From CBDCVN01 sp965223045 (GTDB lineage Bacteria; Deinococcota; Deinococci; Deinococcales; Trueperaceae), in assembly GCA_965223045.1 (NCBI GenBank), contig CBDCVN010000013.1, forward strand, positions 3,968,001-4,032,000: DNA of 64,000 nt. The letters run 5' to 3'. The notes beneath the pieces were generated by a model. That model saw only the letters and a program-made list of their open reading frames with translations, did no database searches and was not told where the DNA came from. How positions within the stretch are numbered: position 1 is the stretch's first letter; every line of letters begins with the position of its first letter. Position numbers and translations under genes: made by a program. This document shows positions 45,290-53,669 of this stretch, one piece after another.

Positions 45290-46321
45290 TCAACAAATAC
45301 GTGGCAACGGATCCCCAACAAGCATGTCCACTACCCGCATACCTCCATAAGGAGTTTTGGTAACAACTACATTTGGATGTGCTTTAGTTATTGTACCAAT
45401 TATGCAAGCTTCTTTGCCACCTGTAGTTGCTTTGAGAGCTGATAAGGCTTTGTTCGTTTTTCCTTCAGCTACAATGGCAATAAACTGTCCTTCGTTTGCA
45501 ATATGCAAAGGGTCTAAACCTAAAATCTCGCAGGCACCACGTACTGCTGGCTGTACAGGAATGGTTTCTTCATCAAGTTCTATGCCTAGTTGGGTGTCTC
45601 GAGCCAGTTCGCCAAGCACCGAAGCAACCCCACCTCGAGTAGGATCACGCATCCACTTTAAACCTTCTGGGATAGCCTCGATAAGCGTTGAAACTAGTGG
45701 CCACACACAGCGAGTATCTGAGTGTAAATCAGCCTCTAGGTCAAGTTCACCTCGAGCCAACAAAATAGTAATGCCATGATTACCTATTGGTCCTGAGATA
45801 ATTACTTTGTCCCCAGCTTGAACATTGCTATAGTTTAGAGATACTCGAGGATCTTGTAGGCCAATCCCAGCAGAGCTAATGTAAAGTCCATCTGCTTTAC
45901 CGTGCTCAACAACTTTTGTATCACCACCCAAAATCTGCACACCTGCACGCTGGGCTGCTGCTGCCATAGCATGCAGTTCACCTTCTAGGACACCTGTTTC
46001 TAACCCTGCTTCCAAAATTAGAGTAGTCATTAAAGCTAAGGGTTTTGCACCTGAAACCGAAAGATCATTTGCCGTACCATTAATAGCTAATTCACCAATT
46101 GAGCCACCGGGAAAAGACAAGGGTTTTACTACAAAACTATCACTTGTGAAAGCTAGCCTCCCTGTAAAATCAATGATTGCTGAATCCTCTAAATTTCGTC
46201 CATTTTCTAAAAGTATTGGTGCAATCAGACCTTCAATAAGACGGTGACTTGCTTTACCACCAGCACCATGTGACATTTCAATTTGTGGGTCAGGAATAGA
46301 AATGGTTGCCTTCATCAACAT
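45290..46321 (-). CDS. hypE: Hydrogenase maturation protein HypE
   Basis: 343 residues. SHGAGGKASHRLI, FTSDSFVV, NGTANDLSVSGAKPLA, ILGGDTKVV and DPTRGGVASVL are PurM-like motifs typical of HypE; the protein ends LPRIC with the essential C-terminal Cys. HypE dehydrates a carbamoylated Cys to form the thiocyanate that becomes the cyanide ligand of [NiFe] hydrogenase. HypC and HypD, its partners, lie at 58760-60367 on the same strand, about 12 kb away. The end of the gene abuts a solo IS end at 45242. Confidence 0.95.
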   Translation of the reverse strand: MLMKATISIPDPQIEMSHGAGGKASHRLIEGLIAPILLENGRNLEDSAIIDFTGRLAFTSDSFVVKPLSFPGGSIGELAINGTANDLSVSGAKPLALMTTLILEAGLETGVLEGELHAMAAAAQRAGVQILGGDTKVVEHGKADGLYISSAGIGLQDPRVSLNYSNVQAGDKVIISGPIGNHGITILLARGELDLEADLHSDTRCVWPLVSTLIEAIPEGLKWMRDPTRGGVASVLGELARDTQLGIELDEETIPVQPAVRGACEILGLDPLHIANEGQFIAIVAEGKTNKALSALKATTGGKEACIIGTITKAHPNVVVTKTPYGGMRVVDMLVGDPLPRIC

Positions 46322-46479
46322 TAAGTGTGGAAAAGTTATAACAAAATGTCAAGATTTTGTATGGTGTTCTTAAAGTTAGACGATTTTTATAAACTTATAG
46401 ATGTCCAGATAAATTCTTTCCCTAAAACAGGAAAAATAATGCCATGATAATTCCAATAATAACCCAAAGGAGACTAATC

Positions 46480-47568
46480 ATGGCAAATAATGATAGCAAA
46501 CAAAAACTAGAAGAACTACAAAGACTACGCCGTCGCTATAAAAAGGGAAATGATGCAAACGCTTTACTACGGACTCAAGCCCTTATAGCTCTGTATTCCG
46601 GCAAAGATATTAAGCTTGTAGCAGAAATGTTCGGTGTCTCAGTAAAAACAGTAAAAAACTGGCGAAAGAAGTTTGAAAAATCGCTTAACTTAGAAGATGA
46701 ACAAAGAACTGGTAGGCCGCCTAAACTTTCTAAAGAGCAACTAGAGCTAATCAAGAAAATCATTACAGAGTTTAACCAGCAAGTTTGGGTTGCCAGAAGG
46801 GTCTTTACTCTCATAGAAAGCCTTTTTGGGGTATGTTTGTCAGTAAAGTATTTACCAGAGCTTTTAAGGAAACTGGGATTAAGTTTCCATAAAGCAATAC
46901 ATTTGCTGTATAGGAAGAATGAAGAGAAGAGGCGAAAGTGGATACAAGAAACACTACCAAAGCTGTACGAGGAGAAGATAAAGGCAGGATGGAGGATATT
47001 TTATCAAGATGAAGTAGGGTTCCAAACGCAGGGAACACTAGCGAGCACATGGGGGCTAAGAGGAGAAAAAGTAGAGATCAAGAACTATGGAAGACATGGG
47101 AGAGTAAATTTGATAGGGGCATTAGAGTTAGGGACAGGAGAATTCCATGGAGTGCTAACAAAGTTCAAGGTAAATGCTCAGAGGTTTAGAAGGTTTATCT
47201 GCCACATGAAAAGGGAGATGAGGGAAGCAAAGATAATGCTTATATGTGACAATGCACCATTTCACAGGGCGAAGTGGTTGCAAGAGTGGGTAAAAGAGAA
47301 TTCAAAATGGTTGAGGTTAGAATTTCTACCGGGATACTCACCAGATTTCAACCCAATAGAAAGGCTATGGAAGTATTTAAAGAAGGAGTACATACATAAT
47401 AAATGCTGGGAAACACAAGCAGATTTAAGGAAGCATTTGGAGGTAATGATGGAGGGAATACCAATGAGGGTAGAGGAAATAAAGGGAGTAATGAAAAAAG
47501 AGATAAAAAGATTGAGGGAGGCATTTGAGTTTTATAAAACACCAGTACCAAAGGAATTAATGATTTGA
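46480..47568 (+). CDS. IS630-family transposase
   Basis: Start taken at ATG 46480 after a GGAG element (a longer frame opens at 46444). HTH (IKLVAEMFGVSVKTVKNWRK) then the DDE core: IFYQDEVGFQTQG (Asp), LICDNAPFHRAK (Asp) and LPGYSPDFNPIERLWKYLKK (Glu). These are IS630 signatures. Intact, so probably active. I could not define its terminal repeats; IS630 elements normally insert at TA. Confidence 0.87.
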   Translation: MANNDSKQKLEELQRLRRRYKKGNDANALLRTQALIALYSGKDIKLVAEMFGVSVKTVKNWRKKFEKSLNLEDEQRTGRPPKLSKEQLELIKKIITEFNQQVWVARRVFTLIESLFGVCLSVKYLPELLRKLGLSFHKAIHLLYRKNEEKRRKWIQETLPKLYEEKIKAGWRIFYQDEVGFQTQGTLASTWGLRGEKVEIKNYGRHGRVNLIGALELGTGEFHGVLTKFKVNAQRFRRFICHMKREMREAKIMLICDNAPFHRAKWLQEWVKENSKWLRLEFLPGYSPDFNPIERLWKYLKKEYIHNKCWETQADLRKHLEVMMEGIPMRVEEIKGVMKKEIKRLREAFEFYKTPVPKELMI

Positions 47569-47752
47569 GATAGTGTTAAGCGGGGAAAATAAGCAAGTTT
47601 TGTATAAGTTTTAGTTGGTTTACAAAAGAAGATTACACTGGGTAGTAGGTGTTCTATTGCCTAAGAAGCAATTATTCTTAGTGATTTTTCCTACCTTATT
47701 TCACTCTATGGATAAAAGGAAAAGATTTTTCTGGGTAACTATAATTAGACCT

Positions 47753-48056
47753 GGAATTACGCAGATTTTAATGATTCGTCTAGATAAAGGTTTTTGTTGG
47801 TCATGCACTATAAGATGTGTCTCTGACACAAAGTCATTTTTATGGCTTCCTGCGCAGTGATTTTGCTCACCTCAAAATGCCTCCTAAAACTTTTTGAGGT
47901 AATTTTACACTTATGCTTTCCTTCAGATAATACCTCAATCTGTCTGGAACAGTGTTTACACTTTAAGAGGGTAAATCACTCCTGCACACATCTTTACAAA
48001 GGTATCTGAGGAATACCTTGTTTGGAAAAGACTCTTTAAGGGGTGCGTAATTCCAG
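47753..48056 (-). mobile_element. MITE family 1, copy 2 (304 bp)
   Basis: Ends CTGGAATTACGCA and TGCGTAATTCCAG, flanked by TTAGAC at 47747-47752 and 48057-48062. Inverted relative to copy 1 (20893-21200). No coding capacity. Between the IS630 gene and the decarboxylase-family gene. Confidence 0.87.
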
Positions 48057-48210
48057 TTAGACAATAAAGTGCTTGAGCCTAATTATCACATCAGTCTAAC
48101 TCTTTTAAACCCCTTAAACGCCTTGCAATACTTGCTTACGAGTTGAACAAGCAGAGACTAAATGAGGTTGTACAAGCAGATCTTATTAAAGAAACTTAAG
48201 CCAATTCAAC

Positions 48211-48744
48211 TTATATGGAACAAAACCCTTGGCTTTCTATGCCAAGTGAAATATTAATGCGATTATCAAAGCTAATAGCAGCAACAGCAGCTACTAATTC
48301 AACAATTTCCCGATCTGAAAAATGCTTTTTGAGTTCGTTAATGTGCTCATCTGTAACAGGAATACCTGTTTTAGTTGTTGCTTCAGCATAGCTTAGAGCA
48401 GCTCGTTCAGCAGAGCTAAATCGGGGATCATCATCATATTTATGGAGTGCCGCTAGCTTTTCTAGGTTTAGGCCTTGTTTTGATGCTTTAGCACGTCCAA
48501 AGTCAATACACCAAGCACATTGATTAAGCTCAGAAACATAGTGTATGGCTAGTGCCCGAATACTAGGATCTAGTTTACTCTTAGCTTGGAAAAATGCCTT
48601 CATACCAATATGGGCTCTAACAAAACTAGGGTTATGAGCAGTGTATTGCAAATTCGCGAGTTGTTGACCAAACATATGCTTACTAAACCAATTCACTATA
48701 CGTAGATTTAAAGGAGTGTTTTTAACAGGTTTAATTCTTGCCAT
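48211..48744 (-). CDS. Carboxymuconolactone decarboxylase family protein (AhpD-like)
   Basis: Start chosen at ATG 48744, which has AAGGAG upstream; ATG 48774 is alternative. About 177 residues. SELNQCAWCIDFGRAKA carries the CxxC pair and the His/Glu context of the CMD/AhpD fold, which includes alkylhydroperoxidases that act with peroxiredoxins. Its role is probably in peroxide or aromatic metabolism; the redox pair suggests the former. Next to a TetR regulator that is frameshifted. Confidence 0.85.
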   Translation of the reverse strand: MARIKPVKNTPLNLRIVNWFSKHMFGQQLANLQYTAHNPSFVRAHIGMKAFFQAKSKLDPSIRALAIHYVSELNQCAWCIDFGRAKASKQGLNLEKLAALHKYDDDPRFSSAERAALSYAEATTKTGIPVTDEHINELKKHFSDREIVELVAAVAAISFDNRINISLGIESQGFCSI

Positions 48745-49002
48745 AAATTTCTCCTTAGCTGGGTAAAATCCCACTTGTTAAAAGATTCATGATATGCTCT
48801 TTTCTTTCCTTAATGAATTCTGGGTCAAAAGTATCCACATTTAACAGATAATTGATTGGGTTTCTATCTGCAAATGGAGACCAAGCTAGCGAAATAAGCA
48901 CCTATGCATAAATACTTGTGAATTTTCTTGTGAAGCTGAAAATAGTAGCTAGAAACCAGTAGCTAGTAGTCAGTAGGGTTTAGCTATGCTGACTTCTAAC
49001 TA

Positions 49003-49553
49003 CTAACTACCTATAGACACTAAATTACTCCTAAGTGATTCACAAAAACTTTTACACCTCTGCTTAGTACTAATTAAGAGTTGTTTAAGTTGACTTTCAT
49101 TCATATTGGGAAGTTGCTTAGCAATTATCTCAAGTCCTCCTTGTATTACTAAGGGTTGGCTAGGTGAAGCTGTTTACCAGTAAGAGATTCCCATTGCAAC
49201 AAACGCACAAAGTTAGGATTGGCAGCTAAAAAGTTAATGTAATTATTCATTACTTCAGTAAAAACACCTTTAACACCTTTTTGTTTTGCTAAAGCGCTAA
49301 CAGCAGACTCAGTATTAAGCTGCCGCACGGCCTCAAAGCCCCTATCCAGTACAGCTTTATAAAGCTCTTTTTTAGAGCCAAAAAAGTAACTTGGTGTTCC
49401 TCGTGATACGCCTGCACGATTGGCAATATCTTGGATACTAGTGCCCGCATAGCCTTTTTCAGCAAAGCATGTTTCAGCAGCAGTCAAAATAGCTTCTTGG
49501 CTTGCTTTGGGGTTTCGTGAACGTTGTTTATTGGCTCGATCTGTCATAATCAA
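49003..49553 (-). pseudogene. TetR-family regulator with a C-terminal frameshift
   Basis: The N-terminal HTH is intact (AILTAAETCFAEKGYAGTSI; VSRGTPSYFFGSKKELY) but the frame stops at 49149 (QLHLANP). A neighbouring frame continues SQPLVIQGGLEIIAKQLPNM to 49003, which together gives about 183 residues, normal for TetR. One base is missing or added in the region near 49160. It lies next to the CMD gene, so it probably regulated it. Function is now likely lost, or the sequence has an error. Confidence 0.72.
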
Positions 49554-49645
49554 AACTCCTTTCCTAATTATTAATAGTATTATTTGCTAAACGTTCAGTA
49601 AGTTAACTACAATCCACAATATAACAAACCAACTATTCAAAAACT

Positions 49646-50053
49646 TTACATACAGTCTCTTAGGTGAGTATCAATTTTCCCTATATGGTTCACTAACCAG
49701 TTTCCTGAAGTCTCATACAGTTTTTTTGCTAGCTCTTTGCTAATGCCCTTTTCCTCACTTTCTGTTCTTATATCTTTGTAAAAGTTAATGAATTTCCTAT
49801 GTGCATCTTCATTTTTCTTGTAGAGTGGACACTTGTTTCTAAACATACACTCCTCTTCATACCCAAAGTGAGCTTTTGTGTAACTGCCCAAAAATACTAT
49901 TAATCTTTTTATTTTTTTGGTGTTTATGTTGTCTAATTCAGGCTTTTCAAGAGTTCCTTCTAATTCATTAATGATCCTGAATAGTCTCTTATGTTGCTCA
50001 TCAATTTCTTTTACTCCTGTAGAGTATTTATCATCTGTCCATGTGAATGGCAT
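49646..50053 (-). CDS. Bacteriohemerythrin
   Basis: 135 residues. The His and acidic ligands of the di-iron centre are in EIDEQHKRLF, KAHFGYEEECMF, DAHRKFINFY and NHIGKIDTHL, the order and spacing of hemerythrins. The family binds O2 (or NO) and is often involved in oxygen sensing or delivery. Stands alone next to the tRNA array. Confidence 0.92.
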   Translation of the reverse strand: MPFTWTDDKYSTGVKEIDEQHKRLFRIINELEGTLEKPELDNINTKKIKRLIVFLGSYTKAHFGYEEECMFRNKCPLYKKNEDAHRKFINFYKDIRTESEEKGISKELAKKLYETSGNWLVNHIGKIDTHLRDCM

Positions 50054-50181
50054 AATTCTTTCCCTATTCCGTAGTGCACGATTTAAGGATAGAAGGAAAA
50101 AAGTTTTTAGCAGGTTAAATTTTCACTCTAATTTAAGTTGGCATGTCTTCCAATTGGTCTACATCCCCAAGTGCCCCCAAG

Positions 50182-50264
50182 TGGTGCAGAGAGCAGGACT
50201 CGAACCTACACAGCATAAGCGGGGCGTTTACAGCGCCTTGAGCTCACCAATGCTCAGTCCCTGC
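50182..50264 (-). tRNA. tRNA-Tyr (GTA)
   Basis: Minus-strand cloverleaf: acceptor GCAGGGA/TCTCTGC, D-arm GAGC/GCTC, anticodon loop CTGTAAA giving GTA, T-arm GTAGG TTCGAGT CCTGC, discriminator A and an encoded CCA. The variable arm is about 13 bases, short for a class II tRNA. Last of four tRNA genes in transcription order. Confidence 0.9.
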
Positions 50265-50265
50265 A

Positions 50266-50361
50266 TGGCGGAAGATTAGGGATTCGAACCCTAACGGCCT
50301 TGGGCCCAAACTGTTTTCAAGACAGATGCCGCTAACCTAGAATCTTTCGGCTTAATCTTCC
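50266..50361 (-). tRNA. tRNA-Ser (TGA)
   Basis: Acceptor GGAAGAT/ATCTTCC, anticodon loop CTTGAAA giving TGA, long variable arm (class II), T-loop TTCGAAT, encoded CCA. Reads UCA/UCG-type Ser codons. Adjacent to the tRNA-Ser (GCT). Confidence 0.92.
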
Positions 50362-50364
50362 ATG

Positions 50365-50455
50365 TGGCGGAAGGCACGGGAGTTGAACCCGCACCGCTTT
50401 TTAGGCGGATATGTTTAGCAAACATACGTGACAAACCGATATTCACCTACCTTCC
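50365..50455 (-). tRNA. tRNA-Ser (GCT)
   Basis: Acceptor GGAAGGT/GCCTTCC, anticodon stem TATGT/ACATA with loop TTGCTAA giving GCT, long variable arm, T-loop TTCAACT, encoded CCA. Reads AGC/AGU Ser codons. Confidence 0.9.
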
Positions 50456-50458
50456 AAG

Positions 50459-50534
50459 TGGTGCGAGCCGTGGGATTCGAACCCACACTGACTAGTTCCT
50501 AAAACTAGTGCCTCTACCGTTGGGCTACACTCAC
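50459..50534 (-). tRNA. Class I tRNA with UAG anticodon (isotype uncertain)
   Basis: Cloverleaf of normal 73-base length plus an encoded CCA: D-arm AGCCCAACGGTAGAGGC, anticodon stem CTAGT/ACTAG with loop TTTAGGA (anticodon UAG), 5-base variable loop, T-arm GTGGG TTCGAAT CCCAC. The acceptor stem GTGAGTG/GGCTCGC has several G-U pairs and one G-G mismatch. A UAG anticodon reads CUA/CUG (Leu), but bacterial tRNA-Leu is class II with a long variable arm, which is absent here. It could be a degenerate or unusual Leu tRNA or a mis-assigned isotype. Confidence 0.72.
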
Positions 50535-50539
50535 AAACG

Positions 50540-50572
50540 AAAAAAGGCCTTCTTTAAGAAGGCCTTTTTAGT
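50540..50572. terminator. Long A/T-flanked hairpin before the tRNA array
   Basis: AAAAAGGCCTTCTT and AAGAAGGCCTTTTT form a 14-base stem with almost no loop. It can terminate in either direction. It lies 6 bases upstream (minus-strand sense) of the first tRNA, so it is between the tRNA array and its likely promoter. Confidence 0.65.
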
Positions 50573-50670
50573 ATGCAGTAATTAATATTATTTAATAATA
50601 CGACAGCACACCAAACAGCCTCTCTATTAGATAGCTAGATAAATAACTTAGGTGTGCAAACATGTTTTTG

Positions 50671-50697
50671 AGGTTAGCAAAATTAAGATAGTTTGTC
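50671..50697 (-). promoter_or_regulatory. Possible sigma-70-type promoter for the tRNA array
   Basis: On the minus strand TTGACA is followed 17 bases later by TAACCT, about 140 bases before the first tRNA. The spacing is ideal, the -10 weak. The IS at 50716-52140 sits immediately upstream. Confidence 0.4.
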
Positions 50698-50743
50698 AAC
50701 ATGAATTGAATACAGGGGTGTCTCCCATTTTTTACAGTTAAGC

Positions 50744-51862
50744 TTATTGAGAAAGTGGAAGCGATAAAGCAGGAAAAGCCTTCAGTCTAATGAAATGGAA
50801 GTTGGTGATGGGCTTAGCTGAAGCAAGTTCAGAGCGCAGAAATGCCATTCGCTCCAACCCCTCTTTACCCCAATGCATTCCTGAACATTTCATACGTTTC
50901 CCTATGGCCCACTTGTTATAACCTTCTATTTGTCCACTGCCTATATCCCATCCTTCTTCTTTACACTCTGGGTACGCCATTCTTCCCCTTTCTGCACTTT
51001 TCTTTAAATACTCCCAAGCTTGTCGTTCTTCCTTTGCCCAGCTCTTATATTTTTCTTCTGTTATTGAGTATTGTTGCTTTATTTTGGACAACCACTCTTT
51101 ACCATCTACATCCCCTCTCAACCATGCTTTGCGTTCTTTTTCTCTCTCCTGCTCACAAAATCCTAGCTTTTTTAACACCTTCTCTAGGTAATTTGTAGCA
51201 TGATAAACATCTAGTAACACTTGTTCGCACCCCAATTCAGCTAGCAAGTCTACTACCCATATAGCCCCATCTCCTAATCCCGAACATATATCCTCTTGCT
51301 TAATTCCTGCTTGTCTTAGCAACCCATGTGCTAAAGGACGAAATTCACCTATTGGAATGGCAGCACTCACACTTACTCGTTCGCTTGGTGTTTCTAATGG
51401 ATAAGCTACTACACTTTTTACCTCTCTGCCTTCTAATCTACCTTTCTCCCCTTTTCCTCTCTCTAGCACTATTGTTCCATCTGTTTGAATTATCCACCGC
51501 CTCGCTTGGGTTTTGGTTCCCCTAATACTTTCAAGAGGTTGGTTTGCTAATTTCTTGTACGCTTTTTTTCCTTCCTCATAAGCTATTGCTCCATATGTCC
51601 CTACAATACGTCCCAGACCACTACTGCTAATGGGTAATCCCCATTTGTTAGCCACTAGTGCTGCTTCTTCAAATCCCATTCTAGTAGCCAAGTCAATCCC
51701 TTTTTCCAAGGCATTTGGTAAAAAGCCGCTACTGTCCATGTTGGCTTCTGTGTAACTACTATGATACTTGTTGCAAGAAACACAAAGATTGTCTTGCAAA
51801 GGCATTTTTACTATCCCCCAAATGCTCTTAACATTTCTGTGTCTTAGACGTTGTTTTTGCAT
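50744..51862 (-). CDS. ISKra4-type transposase, catalytic part
   Basis: 372 codons. A CxxC zinc finger region (CVSCN, completed by CPTCH in the upstream frame) is followed by IIQTDGTIVLERGKGEKGRL (Asp), SGLGDGAIWVVDLLAELG (Asp) and a C-terminal GSGQIEGYNKWAIGKRMKCS (Glu) with GMHWGKEGLERM, all ISKra4/UPF0236-type signatures. The preceding frame (51828-52076) encodes the N-terminus. Joining them requires a +1 shift at AAAAAATTTCCCCCC. Intact otherwise. Confidence 0.85.
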   Translation of the reverse strand: MQKQRLRHRNVKSIWGIVKMPLQDNLCVSCNKYHSSYTEANMDSSGFLPNALEKGIDLATRMGFEEAALVANKWGLPISSSGLGRIVGTYGAIAYEEGKKAYKKLANQPLESIRGTKTQARRWIIQTDGTIVLERGKGEKGRLEGREVKSVVAYPLETPSERVSVSAAIPIGEFRPLAHGLLRQAGIKQEDICSGLGDGAIWVVDLLAELGCEQVLLDVYHATNYLEKVLKKLGFCEQEREKERKAWLRGDVDGKEWLSKIKQQYSITEEKYKSWAKEERQAWEYLKKSAERGRMAYPECKEEGWDIGSGQIEGYNKWAIGKRMKCSGMHWGKEGLERMAFLRSELASAKPITNFHFIRLKAFPALSLPLSQ

Positions 51863-52076
51863 TCGCTTGTGACAAGTTGGGCAAGCGGGGGGAAATTTTT
51901 TCTTTTGCTCGTCCTTCCACTAACTTTTCCCAAGTCACGCTTCCTACGCCTTTGGTAAAATTCATCACCATTGCCTCTAGCTCTGCTACATCTTTTGGTT
52001 TTTGACCTTCTTTTTCAAGTTCATTTAGACGTTGCTTTACTTGTGTTATAATCTCTTCTTTCCATTCTTTGCTCAT
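51828..52076 (-). CDS. ISKra4-type transposase, N-terminal part
   Basis: 82 codons (MSKEWKEEIITQVKQRLNEL), a short helical N-terminus typical of ISKra4 transposases. It overlaps the catalytic frame by 35 bases; the shift lies at A6-T3-C6. The fused protein would be about 440 residues. Confidence 0.75.
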   Translation of the reverse strand: MSKEWKEEIITQVKQRLNELEKEGQKPKDVAELEAMVMNFTKGVGSVTWEKLVEGRAKEKISPRLPNLSQANAKTTSKTQKC

Positions 52077-52484
52077 TACCTTCAGTTTATCTGATTTTGA
52101 TTTATGATTTCTGGCTCACTGTAAATTTTGGGAGACACCCTGAATACAGAAAAATAAGGGAAATAGTAGTGAATGCTTCTTAGCTTTAACTCTAAACTAA
52201 ACCCAAACTAAACCCTATATATATCCTTTGCCAGATGTGTAACAGACCTAGATATTGCTACTTTGGAACACGTTAGGAGATTAACTGTGATAGAAATATA
52301 CAGAATCAATATTATCAACACACCTAAAATCAATTTAGGGAAACAAATTGGCAAAAGTGTTGAGCACTTTTATTTGGTTCTAGGTATGGTTCTCTTTGGT
52401 ATTGACAGTGTTCCTATACAGAGAGTTTCTGACGGACAAAGTCAAGAGTTAAAAGAATAGTGATTTCTAAGAAAGGGAAAAATC

Positions 52485-52994
52485 ATGACACACATTAAAG
52501 AATCTATTCGTATTAATGCATCAAAGGATAAAGTCTGGGAACTACTAGCAGATTTTGGGGGCATTATAAAGTTTCATCCCGGCCTTCGTGACTCTTACTC
52601 TACCTCTACTAGAAAAGGTGGCGTGGGTGCTTCACGCCATTGTGACCTCTTACCAGCAGGTTCAGTTGAGGAACGAATTATCGAGTGGAAAGATGGGCAA
52701 GAAATGCTTGTACAGATCTTTGATGGTAAGGGCGTACCACCTTTTGATTTTGATAGCACTAAGGCACATATTACTGTGCAAGAAAAAGATGTTGACACTA
52801 TTGTCACTATGGATTTCAACTACCGTCTTAAGTATGGTCTTATAGGAGCAATTATGAATAATGCTATGGTGAAACCACAATTTCAAAAGGTTCTTCCAAA
52901 CCTTCTTAAAGGCCTTAAGTACTATGCAGAAAATGGCAAGAAAGCTAGCCGTAAGGAACTAAAGCAAGTTCAAATTTCAACAGTAGCTGCTTAG
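52485..52994 (+). CDS. SRPBCC/polyketide-cyclase-like protein
   Basis: 169 residues. HIKESIRINASKDKVWELLA, then DFGGIIKFHPGL and a C-terminal helix (MVKPQFQKVLPNLLKGLKYY), the START/Bet v1-like fold. These proteins bind hydrophobic small molecules and include MxaD-type and cyclase members. AAGGG sits upstream. It begins the plus-strand gene series SRPBCC-SDR(IS)-AraC-VOC-HLD-DUF427, perhaps a small-molecule detoxification cluster. Confidence 0.82.
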   Translation: MTHIKESIRINASKDKVWELLADFGGIIKFHPGLRDSYSTSTRKGGVGASRHCDLLPAGSVEERIIEWKDGQEMLVQIFDGKGVPPFDFDSTKAHITVQEKDVDTIVTMDFNYRLKYGLIGAIMNNAMVKPQFQKVLPNLLKGLKYYAENGKKASRKELKQVQISTVAA

Positions 52995-53669
52995 ACATTA
53001 GACGAGCGTGTGGGTTTGGTTTCTTAAAGGCAAAACATTATTTAAAGAAAGGTTAACCATGAATAATTCTTTAAAAGGCAAAGTTGCGCTAATTACTGGA
53101 GGCAGTACTGGGATTGGTTTTGCTACTGCTAAAAAGTTGGCTGAAGAAGGTGTCAAAGTTGTTATTGCCAATGCTAATGCTGAGCGCGGTGAAGAAGCAG
53201 TTCAAAAATTACGTGAGGCAGGTGGCGAAGCCACTTTTTTACAAACTGATGTTTCAGATGTGGGTCAAATTAAGGCATTAGTTGATAAAACAGTAGCCAC
53301 CTATGGCAAACTTGATTATGCCTTTAACAATGCTGGTGTCGCTCCAATGAAACCTATTACAGATATGAGTGAAGAAGAATGGGACCAAGTTATAGATGTA
53401 AACCTTAAAGGGGTTTACTTTGGCATAAAGTATGAAGTAGAGCAAATGCTTAAAAATGGTGGTGGAGTCATCGTTAATACCTCATCTACTGCTGGTGGCA
53501 AAGGTATAGCTGGCCTTTCTGCTTATGTAGCCAGCAAATTTGGTGTTAATGGCCTTACTAAGGCGTTAGCGCTCGAGTATGCTCAAGCAGGTATTCGCAT
53601 TAATTCAGTTATGCCCGGACCTATTGACACACCCATGATGAACAAAGCTGCCGAAAGTATGCCGGGTTT

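Larger units (their letters stand above)
50716..52140 (-). mobile_element. ISKra4-type insertion sequence, 1425 bp
   Basis: Ends GGGTGTCTCCCATTTTTTAC on the left and GGGTGTCTCCCAAAATTTAC on the right complement. The 9-base duplication TGAATACAG flanks it at 50707-50715 and 52141-52149. Two overlapping frames encode the transposase. Confidence 0.88.

Noticed and set aside
45357..45779. A 140-codon plus-strand frame in hypE
   Set aside because: Antisense to hypE; no independent start signal.
48057..48210. A short open tail (LKRLAILAYELNKQRLNEVV) before a stop near 48200
   Set aside because: Too short and without a recognisable start or family; probably debris next to the MITE.
52150..52484. 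A 65-codon frame at 52263-52460
   Set aside because: No motif, no good ribosome site, and it lies in a decayed stretch after the ISKra4 insertion; I saw no support for a gene here.
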